The notes below the pieces were generated by a model. It saw nothing but the letters and a program-made list of their open reading frames with translations, did no database searches and was not told the DNA's origin. DNA of 64,000 nucleotides from Epiperipatus broadwayi (lineage: Eukaryota > Onychophora > Udeonychophora > Euonychophora > Peripatidae): assembly GCA_028023455.1 (NCBI GenBank), contig JAQFVV010006544.1, forward strand, positions 312,001 through 376,000, read 5' to 3'. The translations under genes and the position numbers were made by a program. Below are positions 24,590-36,594 of the stretch, one piece after another (within the stretch, counting starts at the first letter, position 1; each line of letters starts with the position of its first letter).

Positions 24590-24960
24590 GTTATCACTTG
24601 TGCTTCCTTCTAAGGTAGATTTTGATAAAGCAATCTCTATCCTGACAGCTTATTTTTGTCCAAAACCTCTTACTATGTTATAGAGATATAACATCAATCT
24701 CTGTGTTAAGGGAAAACAAAAAAAGGCTAGAGATTTTGTTAGAAAACTCCAAAAGTTAGCGCTGAGTTGTGATTATAACGTTTTCTTAAATGAATCACTG
24801 AGAGATCATTTCATTTGCAGAATGAATAATCATAACCTTAGGATCAAACTGTTAAAAGCTCCAGTATTCTTTTTGATTCTGTAGTCTTTCAGACAACTCT
24901 AGCTGAGACTATAGCAAGTCAGCAGCTTTGTTATTGAAGAAAGACAATGACAGCATTAAA
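24590..24960 (+). pseudogene. Ty3/gypsy gag fragment
   Basis: Plus strand. KVDFDKAISILTAYFCPKP is followed, after a stop, by an open stretch at 24726-24863 including ARDFVRKLQKLALSCDY and NESLRDHFICRM. It matches the Ty3 gag (retrotrans_gag) pattern of F-x-P-K-P, a Y/F-x-x-x-L-R-x-L-A-x-x-C core and L-R-D-x-F-x-x-G. It is oriented opposite to the RNase H fragment on its left, so the two are not one simple insertion. Confidence 0.72.
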
Positions 24961-25254
24961 ATTGTCTGATAAAAATCTGAGTCAGACAAATATCCAATTT
25001 ATCAAACAAAAGTAGGAGCATTCAGCTAAAAAAAAAAAAAAAAAATCAGTTCAATGGCCTGATTCTGATGATTCTTGGATCAAGATGTCATATTGATCAC
25101 CCTAGATCACAAAAAAGCAAGCTATTATTAATAAATCCATTTACTTCTGTTTCTAATCACGACTCAATCCTTTTTTCTTTTCAAAAATATACAGTACATA
25201 TAGCCATATAATTCTATAATTAAAAATCACTTCTTTTCTTGTCAAAAACTTTAT

Positions 25255-25800
25255 TTGATGTATATATATATATCCACTTATTTCCAACGTTTCGACTATC
25301 TTTACTCTATAGTCATTTTCAAGGATCTAGAAAAAACATTACATTATAAACAAACTTCACATAATAAAAACAAAAATAATCAAAAATAATATAAAGCATA
25401 TAAACCCCATAAAATTTAAAAATAAATAAAATACATTAAAATCAATTAAATTAAAAACACAAAACATACACCACACTTACTTGACTCCCTTCTCAAAAAA
25501 CTTTCCCTTTTTACATTTTTTATCCAAAAAACCAATTGTTATAATAAAAAAACTTATTTCCTTTTTCTTTCTTATATACTTCAAAAATGAATTTATTTCC
25601 AAAAATAATTCTTTATTCATGTCTTATCCAATTCTATTTAGGTTTATATAGAATTGGATAAGACATGAATAAAGAATTATTTTTGGAAATAAATTCATTT
25701 TTGAAGAATGTAAGAAAGAAATTAGTTGATTTAATTGTTTTTTATTTTTTTAATTTAATTTGATGTTTATAGCGGAAATAAGTGGATATATAATATAATT
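25255..25800. mobile_element. Foldback Penelope-like element end
   Basis: Two arms (about 25556-25637 and 25648-25718) are near-perfect reverse complements, both containing GAATTGGATAAGACATGAA and TTTTTGGAAATAAATTC. Both outer ends carry the same words (GGAAATAAGTGGATATATA reading outward), so the insertion is an inverted pair of one 3' end. The left, longer part has on the minus strand a stem GACTAT / ATAGTC directly followed by GAAACGTTGG (25289-25314), the same terminal motif as in the PLE at 16131-16158. Arm translation gives MNKELFLEINSFLK, perhaps an ORF C-terminus. It separates Ty3 gag and integrase remnants. Confidence 0.65.
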
Positions 25801-25804
25801 ATAT

Positions 25805-26010
25805 GGCTATTATTAATAACTGGAGCTGCATATACTAAGTTGCTAGGATTGAACTATTATCACTCCATACAACAGCAACTATTGAAGCACTTAGTAAACT
25901 ATTTGCAACTTATGGTCTATCATAAACAATATTAACAGATAATGGCAGCATAGCAACAAAATTAAAAATAAATTGTTGAAATATGGACAGGTATTTGAAT
26001 AATATTGCCA
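25805..26010 (+). pseudogene. Ty3/gypsy integrase fragment
   Basis: The plus strand translates to AYTK, then TTATIEALSKLFATYGLS, a stop, and TILTDNGS. This is the core of a retroviral-type integrase around its second catalytic Asp (x-F-x-x-x-G-x-P-x-x-x-x-S-D-N-G). Decayed. Confidence 0.72.
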
Positions 26011-26331
26011 TATATTCAATGTGACCACTAAATGAGTTCCAGTACCAATTATAAATACAAAAGGTTTGCAGACAGTGGTGTCTAAACCTTAGATAAAAAA
26101 CACTACCACAAGATATCAAGGCCAGACTATGGAGCAATATGTAACAATGAAGAGTTCACCTAACCCATGAAGAAATTAGACCCAATGATGAATCCAGACC
26201 AGATGTAGAAACTAGACCTGATAAACCTGATATGATAAAGATAAAATCAGGCCAAAGATTGAAGCAAGAAGATAATCTAGATATCCACAAAACTATCTAA
26301 AGGAAAGTGTACTCTAAAGTTAACTTTTGAA

Positions 26332-26717
26332 AAAAAAAAATCAAACAATCCTCATTTCTTTTTACTTTTTTCAATGCTTATTTTATTAAATTAAAATTAA
26401 TCCATTTGACAGTATCGATTGCCTAGCAATCTTCCTGAGAACTACAAAACATATATAAATATATACAAATACATAATCATATAACATACAACTTTATATC
26501 TACTTGTAAATGATTCATTTTTTTTTACATATATCTTATTACTTATATCAAAATATATATGCATACATACCAAATATACATGTATATCCTTCATTTATAG
26601 GAAGATTGCTGGGTAATCGATACTCTAATTTTAATTTAATAAAATAAGCATTGTTTGATTTTTTTTATAATTTTGTCAACGCATAAAGAAAGATAAGTGG
26701 ATAATATACTTCATGAA
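26332..26717. mobile_element. Foldback element with 13-bp duplication, probably Penelope-derived
   Basis: Flanked by AAGTTAACTTTTG at 26319-26331 and 26718-26730. The inside is a long inverted repeat: CAATGCTTATTTTATTAAAT near 26373 pairs with ATTTAATAAAATAAGCATTG near 26650, and GCAATCTTCC pairs with GGAAGATTGC. An asymmetric tail, AACGCATAAAG...ATAAGTGGATAATATAC, lies beyond the right arm and shares ATAAGTGGATA and a GTC-AACG context with the PLE end at 25255. Hairpin plus one-sided tail plus a 13-bp duplication is the same architecture as the hammerhead family. Confidence 0.68.
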
Positions 26718-26730
26718 GAAGTTAACTTTT

Positions 26731-27393
26731 GCCAAATGAACTCTTCCTAACTCACTGGAAGCTTATCTTCAAATAATGGATTGATCAGACTATTATATGG
26801 TAAAAAATGGACTAAATGGACAATAGAGCTGGCCAATGAACTAACAATAAGAGTAAATAACCAATGGCCTAAACAGACAAAATGGAAAGCTAGATCAGTG
26901 ATTCCAATTGTTTTCAGCTAAAAGGATCTTATTATATATTGAGGACCATTTGAAAGGTGAATCGAAACACCAGCAGAGAAGTGTCAGACATTAGATGACA
27001 GTAACTATATTGTTCACTATATGGTAGAATACAGCGAAGCATATTCAACCCTAGAGAAGAAATATTCTAGCTAACACCACTGTACCTGCACATGAAACAA
27101 ACCACTAAAAGGCTGGAAGTGCCAGGGTTCAAAAGGAGAGTTTCATAATTCATAATTCACCAACCATTATGGAGGTGAACCTCTATATTATAAATAATAT
27201 ATTTTGCTATTGAAAATACTTAGTTAATGAGTTGTATGTTATTATTGAATGAGCAAAACATTATTTCAGTCACACTTGATGCAAATATATTTACTTAACA
27301 AAAAACAAAAAAAACATTCTTAACCTATTTTTAATTACAACAATGTTTTTAAAAGTAGCTCTTATAGTAACGAATTTATTATTAAATAAAATC
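26731..27393. other. No gene seen
   Basis: Intron sequence of POLG with a slightly less AT-rich patch (26740-27120) that may be more Ty3 remnant. Nothing could be assigned. Confidence 0.35.
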
Positions 27394-27397
27394 TTAC

Positions 27398-27945
27398 CAG
27401 GCATTTTCTGAAACAGCAGTTGCTAATACAGGAATAGAGCCTTCACTCATGCAGACTTCAACATCTAAAACAAAAGCATCTTCTTCTGGAAATGGCACAG
27501 ATATCACTGCATCCCCAATATATTTAGTCCAGCCTTTCGATATTTTCCATAATGAAGGCAAAAGAGGAATTTTTGAAGATGACAAACTTTTTGCAGCTAT
27601 CAAATATTTATGAGATTGTCTTTCTGCAAGTATTCTAAAATGTTCATCGATATCTCTTCCTAATAATTTAGGAAGCTTAAATTGGACATCAGGAAGTATA
27701 TCTATCTTATGGCCCCAAAGATTATGATTTTTTAAATGCTTTATACTTTTATTAATATTATCTATTGAAACTTCAGTTTTAAATTTTCCAAAAATTTGTT
27801 CATATAATGATTTTGAAAGCATTTGAATATTTACAGAATTAAATCGGGGTCCATTATCATGATTTGTGCGGATAACATGATAAGTAAATTGCTTATTGTA
27901 AAGGCAAATTTTATTAAATATGCAAAAACTATTTTTGAAGGGCAT
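27398..27945 (-). CDS. POLG: DNA polymerase gamma catalytic subunit, first coding exon
   Basis: Encodes the N-terminus (182 codons plus two bases of a split Trp codon) of the mitochondrial DNA polymerase, which copies and proofreads mitochondrial DNA. The first ~30 residues (start MPFKNSFCIF) are basic with almost no acidic residues, as expected for a mitochondrial presequence. Family blocks follow: NIQMLSKSLYEQIFG (residues 39-53), LWGHKIDILPDVQFKLP (76-92), HFRILAERQSHKYL (102-115), GWTKY (138-142), and exonuclease motif I VLDVEVCMSEG (159-169), whose Asp161 and Glu163 are catalytic. The donor GTAAGA begins at 27397. Just upstream, on the minus strand, a long T tract followed by AG (near 27968-27990) could be a 3' splice site for a 5' UTR intron or spliced leader. 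The start codon is the first in-frame ATG. Confidence 0.95.
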
Positions 27946-28376
27946 ATTATTTTCATTAAATTACAAATCTAAAAAAAAAAAAAAAAATGTTCATTTCCAA
28001 AATTAATTTAAAATTTTAATTAAGTATTATAATGTAATAAAACAATTATCAATTAAAGAAAAAAAAAATAAATAAGAAAAATATCAGTAAACTATTAAAA
28101 GAAACTGGATAATCATTAATAAAACAACTTAAAATCTAGCTTAAGAAGTAATCATTATAAAACTACAAGATTATTTAATTTCTGATACTTATGTAAATAA
28201 GTGCTTCATAAATATATAAACTAACGTTAAAAAAAAAAAAAAACTCATTGCAAGGCAAAGATATCTCCATCATTCATTCATAAAGAAACAATATCCAGCA
28301 GCCTTGCCAATTGCTGGGTTAAGTTGTCTAGAAGATGGTTCACCAAAAAAAAAAAAAAAAAAATTAAATGTGAAAA

Positions 28377-28455
28377 AATTTTCAAGTTCTAGTGGTGTGG
28401 ATTCAAACTCAAACAATAGGCAGATGAACCACTATTACATCACGAGGGCTTACAT
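28377..28455 (-). mobile_element. tRNA-derived SINE-like fragment
   Basis: The minus strand has an A-box-like TGTAATAGTGGTTC (around 28428-28441) and a B-box-like GAGTTTGAATCC (28399-28410), with an anticodon-arm-like segment between. A T-rich stretch follows (28340-28376), consistent with a Pol III terminator or tail. No target duplication was found. Confidence 0.5.
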
Positions 28456-28777
28456 AAATATTTATATACCAACGTAAATGTTCAAAAATAGGCAAGAGGC
28501 TATGTGATAAAAAATAAATATGTAGATAATAATGATACTTTTACTATATCATGATAGTGAAAATTATTTAATAACATTTCAATAAAAACTCAGTTTTTTT
28601 TTTTTGTTTATGAATGTAATAGCATAACAAATTTATAGTTCAGATTCCTCTCTTGGAATCACTGAAAAAAATAAGTACAATATACTGAAAGATTGCTGAA
28701 CATTTGTAGATATTATGCACAGTATCAGGACTAGTAACAAACTAATCTTTCACATGATCATAATCTTTCACTGCACA

Positions 28778-29311
28778 AAGTCTTTTGCATATAACTTCCA
28801 CATAAGAAAACATAAAAGAATTGATACGTATAAATCAAATATATATATGTATTGAGATAGAAGCATTTCCATAATAACATTTAAGTAATATATTACAATC
28901 ATTACTAGTGATTAAACCAAGATTCAATACAATAAATATGTAAGTTAATTATGTCATTAAAATTCTGACAAAAAAAAATGATTGGAATTATTATAGGAAG
29001 TTCAACTCTACTGTATTTTGCGAAAACATAAATATTGTTAAAGGTATAAATAATAAAAATAAGTGCATTATTGATATCTACCAGTATGCATATAAATGTA
29101 CAAAAGTGGCTTCTCTTGATTGCAATATTTCAATGAGTATTTAAGGATTGACTTAAATAGTAATTATGTGCAATTAAAACGATTATAACAATATTTATTC
29201 TTGTTTAGAAGGATATTAAAATCAAAATAAAAAAAATAAAAAAACTATTCTGCCCAGTATCAAATATTCTTTTATGTTTTCTAATGTGGAAATTATGTGC
29301 AAAAGACTTTA
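28778..29311. repeat. Inverted repeat, ~50-bp arms, ~430-bp spacer
   Basis: AAAGTCTTTTGCATATAAC and TTCCACATAAGAAAACATAA at 28778-28827 are mirrored at 29258-29311 with few mismatches. The spacer is AT-rich and non-coding. It is probably a foldback or MITE-type element; its class is not known. Confidence 0.55.
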
Positions 29312-29390
29312 TGCAAGTCAGGAATAAGTTTAAAAATCTATAAATCTTTAAATATTTGACATTAATTAAAACAAGTCACATTAAGGGTTT

Positions 29391-29495
29391 TTTTCTTCTC
29401 ATGTGTCATAGCATCAGCCGGGAAGCGAACCCACTAACCCGGGACAACTGCTTGTAAAGCAGCTGTCACTGACCTCTCGATCACCAATGCTTGAC
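29391..29495 (-). mobile_element. Short tRNA-derived SINE or retroposed tRNA with target-site duplication
   Basis: A 105-bp insertion flanked by TAAGGGTTT at 29382-29390 and 29496-29504. On the minus strand it starts GTCAAGC and its 91-nt body ends GCTATGAC, which pair as an acceptor stem with one bulged A. It has an A-box-like TGATCGAGAGG (29473-29483), a B box GGTTCGCTTCC (29421-29431) and an anticodon arm GCTGC-TTTACAA-GCAGT (loop anticodon TAC, as in valine tRNA). The D arm is poor and the variable region long, so it is unlikely to be a working tRNA. A short A-rich tail (GAGAAGAAAA) precedes the duplication, as expected for LINE-mediated retroposition. Confidence 0.72.
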
Positions 29496-29939
29496 TAAGG
29501 GTTTATATCAATTGCTAATTCATTTTCCAAATTCCTCTAAATAGCTCAAATTATCACTGAAATTAAATAGAGGTTGAAACATAAAACTTCAGAGGTTAAT
29601 ATGGCTACTGAACAATTAAAAACATCTGATTGATTACATTATTATCTGTCAATCTCTGTTAATCTTCGTATCAAAGGTATTAGAACTTCATATCTTTCCT
29701 CATATGTACTGATATTAATTCAATCAGTGAATCATGGCATATAAAAAATAGAATATTCTGCACAAGTATTTTATTAGCTTAATTTTAACTGAAGATATAG
29801 TTAAAAAAAAATACAAACTATTTAAGATGTTCTGAAACTTTTGATCGAACTAAAAAATTTATAATCTTACTATATTTAATAGCTGATAAGCAAATGAATA
29901 TACTTCAAAACTTGTGTTAGATTGCTGGTTTTAAAAAAA

Positions 29940-30280
29940 TTAGTCTTGTGACTGATTTATCTAAAAAAAATAAATTCTGGTTGCCAATCAAATCTTATTA
30001 TGAGGAAACAAAAACTACCATTACAAACAGAACATCCCAGCACATATATATGTATAAAAGGGCACTAAATATCAAGGAGTCTACATCAGCATTTTTGGAG
30101 CATGAAAAAGCTACTGGACACAGATTTGAATCCACCAACCCCAGAATAGGGTGCAAAGAGAGAAATGACCATAGGCGCAAAATAAAGGAGGCATATTTCA
30201 TAAACAATGACATTCAATCAATTAATATAAAAGACACCCAATGTTTCACCATTTCAAAAAAATGGACAAATTAATCCAAA
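29940..30280 (+). pseudogene. Penelope-like GIY-YIG endonuclease fragment
   Basis: An open frame, 29948-30274, with YYEETKTTITNRTSQH, then an alanine/histidine spaced part (STSAFLEHEKATGHRFES) and RRKIKEAYFINNDIQ. This order (E-T-x-x-T-I/L-x-x-R-x-x-x-H, then S-A-x-x-x-H-x-x-x-T-G-H-x-F, then R-K-I-K-E-A-x-x-I) is typical of the endonuclease of Penelope-like elements. Reverse transcriptase sequence is absent upstream, so it is a 5'-truncated remnant. The family differs from the one at 15634. Confidence 0.7.
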
Positions 30281-32300
30281 CAATATTTAAATAAAATACT
30301 GAAACACCTAACTAATTAACATAAATTAGAATACTCCCCTCATCACTATCAACTGCACGCAGCTATGAGTATGAAGCCATGGAGCTTTGAAAACACTAAG
30401 CATTAAATAAATTATTAATAAATATAACTTCTCTAATACAAGCGTTAAAAGTGCATAATTATTGGTATCAATAAATTTTATAAAATAATCTTTTAATGAT
30501 CTACCTTTTTAACATATTTAAATAGAAAATCAAAATTAAAAGGAAATTCTGAGAGAAAACTAACTACTAATCTAGTACTGTCAAACAACTCAGAAATATT
30601 TCTTGATAGCCATTTAGAGGTGCACATAGTCATAAAAAATAAATAAAAATAGTTAGTTGCTCAGAGATTATGTGATGTTTAAGCACTTTTCTGGCAGGTT
30701 AAGAACAACAGTTCCAATCAATTGATTCAAATATTTATTTTAAAAAATTACATTACTCAACTGAGGATCAATTCTGGAAGTATTCACTGTGAACCTATAA
30801 TTTAGTATACAATTAAAACACAGAAGCATATTCCATTAAAATTAATCTTCACAATATTATCAGCAAACCCTTGAATTGCCTAAACCCCAAGAAAAGTATA
30901 ACAAATGATTCTGACAAGAGTAGTTGCTAACTTAAAATGGGTAAAAATTATCAACTGATAAAACTTTTTTGCCTATAAAAATTGATGGTTGACAAGACAA
31001 ATTTCATTGGAAAATATTAGGCTTTAGTTATATAATGTATAAGAGCCAGAATTTCAGCAATTCAAATTAAGATAAATGATATCAGGACCACATTTTCTCT
31101 AATTTTAGTTTTCTACTCTTATTACATTATTTTATAATAATAATCACTCTGTGATGACACACTATAATGTAGATAGATATTCAAATGAATATTAAGGAAC
31201 ATGAATTAACATTAAACTGAATTGATTATGTTACTTGCTTCATTTGGATATTTATTGCAAACATGACAGGACTCCAATTGTTGACCCTTTGAATATAACT
31301 TTCCAGACATTTTATTTCTATATTCTATACAAATGCTGGTTCCTAACACAGCTGGAGATAAACAAACTTCTTTTTTCCCAGTATATTTAAAAAAGATCAT
31401 TTCTAAATATATGAGTATTTTCATACTAATCTAACAATTTTCTTTCTAACTATGATCTCCAAAACTATCATCAATTTCTAGTTTAATTAGAACACTAGTC
31501 TCAATATTCATTTTTAAACTGCTTCTCTGGGTTATCGTTATTTTGCTACATTTTAATCTTTCCTTAAGCATAATGTCATGTTCCTAAGTGTCGCTGTAAA
31601 ATGTTAGATATTTAATAATGTTGTCCATTATAAAGATAAACTAACACAACTTTATAGAGCATAATATTTAAATTACTAATGCCAATTAAACCTGATCCAT
31701 AAAATATTAATTGTTGTAATTTTTTAGCGATCTAAATGACGTCTCACTTAAGCAAGAATTTCTTATTTTCAGTTAGATAGGCAGCAATAACTGATTGCTT
31801 GTCCATTCGCATAAAGAGGTGTGTCAAAAATGTCATTAAAAGCCTAATCACATGACAAAATTTTTATTTTAAAATAAAAATAATCCCCGTTGAGATTAAT
31901 TTCAGTTTTAAATAACAATATATTAGAGTTCATTTCCAATCAACAAGTAAATAATAAAGAAATTAAATGGTTTATTGCTTAAGAGTTCATAAGAAATTTA
32001 AGCATTGAAAACTATAAAGATGAGCCATAATGCAGGGATCTTAAGCTTTTATTCTCCCATTGCATTAAACCATGCAGGGCCAATAACCAATTACAGTCTT
32101 AAATACAAACAATATATATATATATGTATTCTAACCTAATAAAAAGCATTAATCTATTAGTTTATATCTAGAAATTTATTTTATTTCTTTTAAAGATATA
32201 ATTACCAGTATTAATTAGTTATTATTATTATTTCCAACCCAATATCTAACCAGTTAGTTAGTTGGTTTATCCGCACTTGTGCCACTAATTTTTATCTGGT
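30281..32300. other. No assigned gene; unidentified open frame at 31212-31424
   Basis: The minus-strand frame 31424-31212 (70 codons, ending SNIINSV) contains SPAVLGTSICIEYRNKM and a CxxC pair in ESCHVCNKYPNE, and looks more protein-like than most frames here. No family was recognised and there is no clear splice context. The rest is AT-rich with no supportable feature. Confidence 0.35.
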
Positions 32301-32302
32301 TG

Positions 32303-32316
32303 GTTGCTATGGCAAC
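32303..32316. promoter_or_regulatory. X-box-like palindrome (RFX site candidate)
   Basis: GTTGCTATGGCAAC differs by one base from the classical RFX X-box GTTGCCATGGCAAC. It lies 4.4 kb upstream of the POLG start. It may also be simply the core of a small hairpin, since GGTTGGTTGC and GGCAACCAAA surround it. Confidence 0.3.
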
Positions 32317-35300
32317 CAAAATAAAAGCAGCAACATATCTATTAATTTTCCAATATGATCTAAAATACTTTTCATATAATACAATTGTACATACAATTCT
32401 CTTAAGCTATGCCACACTTGTAATATTGATCATAATTGATCACTCCTTAATTTAAGAGCACTTATAATAATGACATTAATCTCAGGGTTCTCTGTTATAT
32501 TTAAGAAAATGCTCGGCAGTATTGTGTTGTCGCATATGACTGACATTCTGGTCGGCTATAGGAAACATTTACCTTATTTAAATTCCGGGTATCCTCATCC
32601 CCATATCAACTATTATAATATTTAAAGAGATGATAACCAGATTCAATAACAACGCATAATTTTGAATAATACAGCCCTTTTTATCTAGAATCTCAGTCGG
32701 AATGATGAAAAGACAAGGGTGCTTTTGTGTCCTTCCATCATCCATGACAACACAATAATTTAACTAAGATTTATTACTTAGACACTTCACTTAAATGTGT
32801 ACGGAACAATGTGCAACCAAAGCTAGTAGTTTGGGAATAAAGTCATTTTTACACACCCATAAAATAAAATGTCTTGGTCTGAAGTTTTCAATCCCATAAA
32901 TAATTCTTATTAAACTAAAATATAATGAAATATTCCAATCTGCTTAAATTTATCTGTCTGGTGTATTGAGTTTTAGGAGTTTAATGATTTCGGACTCAAG
33001 GAAAGTATTGCAAGTATTATGCAAATACACTTTTATTTAGCACACAAGAAAAATGACTCTAAACAACGTGTAACAAGACTATAATTTATTATTAAAGTTT
33101 AACAAGATTATAATTTATTATTACAGTTTAACAGGACTATACTTTATTCTTAAAACACTAAACAAACATATATAATTTATTCGATCCCATATGGATAAAA
33201 CAACATGTAACTAACATTAATTTGTCTATACTTTTAGACCTGGATTAGAACTACTACTTCATCTTTTTACAATTATGCAAATTGAATAAAAAAAATACAT
33301 ATTATTATCGATACATCAACTCATCCGTTTAGTGTATCTTATATGAGCTTCTACTTAACTTTATTAACTAAATATTAGTTTTGGAATAAAAACAATCTGA
33401 TTATAGGCAATACGTAAAACGATTTTTATGATAATGTATTTAATTAAACGATGGTTTGTATTTAGATAACTTATTATAATTTATGGGCTATTTATCAAAC
33501 GTTACACTTACTATTTTTATATTTAACTTAATACCACTTAAGTTGTGATACACACTTTATTCATAAGGATAATCTACATTATTAGTGTTGCTTACTCATT
33601 AACCAGAATTAAACATTGTATTTGAATCCCCCATTGGTAAATAAGCGTTTCTAAATCACGCAATTTTAAACTTACTCTCTCCATTGACTTACATGTGAAT
33701 TACTAGCAATATTCCGCCGCACAATCCAGATATTGATCATAGTACTAGCGCACTATTTCTACTAAAATGGATCTTGAGGAATTAACACCTTCAATATACC
33801 CGTTATCTTGCCCTAACTTTCTAAACAAAACACAATAATCAACACCTTCCGTGGTGGAATTATCTCTATTTTCTCATGAGGAATATGGAATAACACCGAA
33901 GGTCAGTAGAGTTAACTACTACATTAAAATATTTTGGTGGTTTCTTGCCTTTTACTTGGGCATAATACGAACACACACCAAATATAATCCTCTCCTGGGA
34001 TTTAAACGAATGAAGTAGACTACATGCGAGATAAATTCTTGATCGTCCTAACTATGAGAAGCGATCACTTGGGCTATAAAACATGCCGAATACTAGATTT
34101 AACTATTCCCCTCATGGAAAACAAAGCTTTTGGGGAAATCATTTTCATCCCACAAAATAAACATATTATAAAGATTACCTATGCTGATATTAAGCATATA
34201 CTGATGCTTTATCTGGGCAAGACAAGCAAATACACTAATTATACTAAAATTATGTTACAGGGTATACTTAGATCAACATCTGCAATCAATGGATATCACA
34301 GAATAAAAGTATAATAATTTTCATTTTACCAAAGGAACATTCAACAAGTAATTGGCAGCATATTATCTTGAACTAAATAAAGTGAATGTGTTAATAAAGA
34401 ATAATTGGGAATAAGTTCCTCAATTAATACAGTATAAATTCGTTTCAAGCTTTAGACAAGAAATATCTTGTATAGCAATTCTTTTTAATTACTTCTGATA
34501 ATTTTTTTTTTTTTTTATTATTTACTTTACCTATTAAGTATCTAAATGTTTTTCTTTTACGCATCTAACATATAAAATTTATACCCATAATTGCATATAA
34601 TAGTTAAAACACATTTTATAAAAAATTTTTCCATGTCAAATATAAATTTAACCTAGAATAATTACATGAAAACATACCTTTATGATTACAAGGTCATTTA
34701 AATATTACTTGACTATACAGCCTTTAACCTGTTGATATAAAAAAAAATACACATAATTTTACAAATTAGTAAAAAAAAATCATTACTTAACAAGTGCTTA
34801 TTATCACACTAAAAAAAATGTTTTCCGTTGGGCAATTTATCCAGATGAAGAACTTGATCCAGTCATAGTTCACGAAGCAAATTTAAAATAAGAAACACAT
34901 TTTATTATTTCATTTATATAAAAGTTGCCTCCATTCTGGTGCACTTAATAAATTAGGCAAAGAAGAACATAGCAGCGTTAGATGTTAACTCTTCCTTGAA
35001 TTAAACTGCTATAATTTTGGGATCCAAGAAAACAATACATATTCTAATGTAGACGAATATTTTATTCTAAACGATAACACACACAATTCTTTTTCTTTTC
35101 TATTATTGATGATACGTACCATTTTTAGCTAGCTGGCTTATGAATAAAAAAAATAATGCGCGAATTTTCCAAGATACTATTATTATAATGACTGCAACTG
35201 ACTTACGTGGATATGAAGTTTTAATGACTCCAATTGATGTATAATATAACATATTATATTATGGTTATAATTAAGTCACTAATGTTTTTAGTTTTTTGTT

Positions 35301-36594
35301 CCTACTCTGGGAATTGTAATTTTTCTTTAATAGGGAATTCTCCGTAAAATGCACACATACAAATTTTCCGATATTTGCCTTGAGAAAATTTATATATTTT
35401 TTTTTTTTTAAAATAGACAGGTGCATAAGTAAATATCATTTATCATTAATATTATTTCTAGATAATTTTCAGTGAATAAAACATATTTTAACGTGGGGAA
35501 CTTACATTATTTTCAAAGGCAGACAATTTCTTTTAGAAAGAGCGCGAAATTTTTCTAGCTAACTTTCCTTGGCTTTTATAATATGTCTTTTAATTATAAT
35601 TTTTCTTTTATACCATGAAAAGATCATTAAATAAGGTAAAGTTAACAAATAATTGATTATTTCCTGGAAATTACTTATATTACTTAATTTAAATATAATG
35701 ACATTTTCCATGATTGCTGTAGTTAATATGGTCATTTTGAACTTTAGCACAAGATAGTATATTTTTGCGTATAAAAAGCTTTAAATAGGTCGATAGCAAA
35801 AGAGATCAGGATGTCCCACCAAAAGGATTAGCCACACATGATATTATTAAAATTTTACTTGACTTATATTTATTTCTGCAATTAAAAATGAAAAAAAATT
35901 TGTTACCGAATTTCAGCACTGCTTCTTCCTTGAAAAACTAATGTCAGACAATCTTTCTTCAAAAAAAAAAATTGGCGGTCTTGTTTTAGCGACCTCTTAC
36001 AGAAAAATAATCATTTAATTATACCATAAATAAAAGAAAGAAAAAAAAAACCCATTACAATCATATAGTTTTCGTATTATTTACCTGGATTACAAAGTAA
36101 TTTGACACTATAAACAAAATAATAAATACATTAAATTAACAATCATTGATGTATAATTCTTTAAACATTATATATAAAAAAAAACCACCAGAAGTTATTG
36201 TGCTTTATGATAAGACACTCATCCACTCTCCCCTCTACCCATCCAAAATCAATTACTGTTTATGATATGTGCTTTTATACTATATTAAATTGCTCTTATT
36301 GTTAATATTTTAATTAAATTATTCATGCTCTTCTTCAAAATGACATTGAATTACTAAATTTATTAGTTATTTGCTTAAAACACATTAAAGTGAGTAAATA
36401 GCATATTTTATTAATCACTTAATATTATTATTATTTTACTTTTTTATTTTCTAAAAAAGGATAGCATTGTTTTCCTGTGGAAACAATGCCAAATAAACCA
36501 AGTGTCAATAACACTAGGTTACAGTATATATACATTTCTCTCCATTATTAAACTTGTTTTAAATAAATCGAGATTATTTAAGTCAACTAGTTAA
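32317..36594. other. No gene seen
   Basis: AT-rich intergenic sequence. The 96-codon plus frame at 34024-34314 and the minus frame at 35559-35750 have no recognisable domain and no support. No RNA gene or element was identified. Confidence 0.4.

Larger units (their letters stand above)
7378..27397 (-). other. POLG intron 1 (20,020 bp)
   Basis: The interval is bounded by a GTAAGA donor at 27397 and an AG acceptor at 7379-7378, and it splits a Trp codon (TG|G). It has been enlarged by insertions: two RTE copies in the same orientation as the gene, a Penelope-like element, Ty3 remnants and several foldback elements. The phase and position of this intron are directly comparable with other animals. 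Confidence 0.85.

Noticed and set aside
34024-34314. 96-codon plus-strand frame
   Set aside because: No recognisable domain, no splice signals and no supporting context; such lengths occur by chance in 64 kb.
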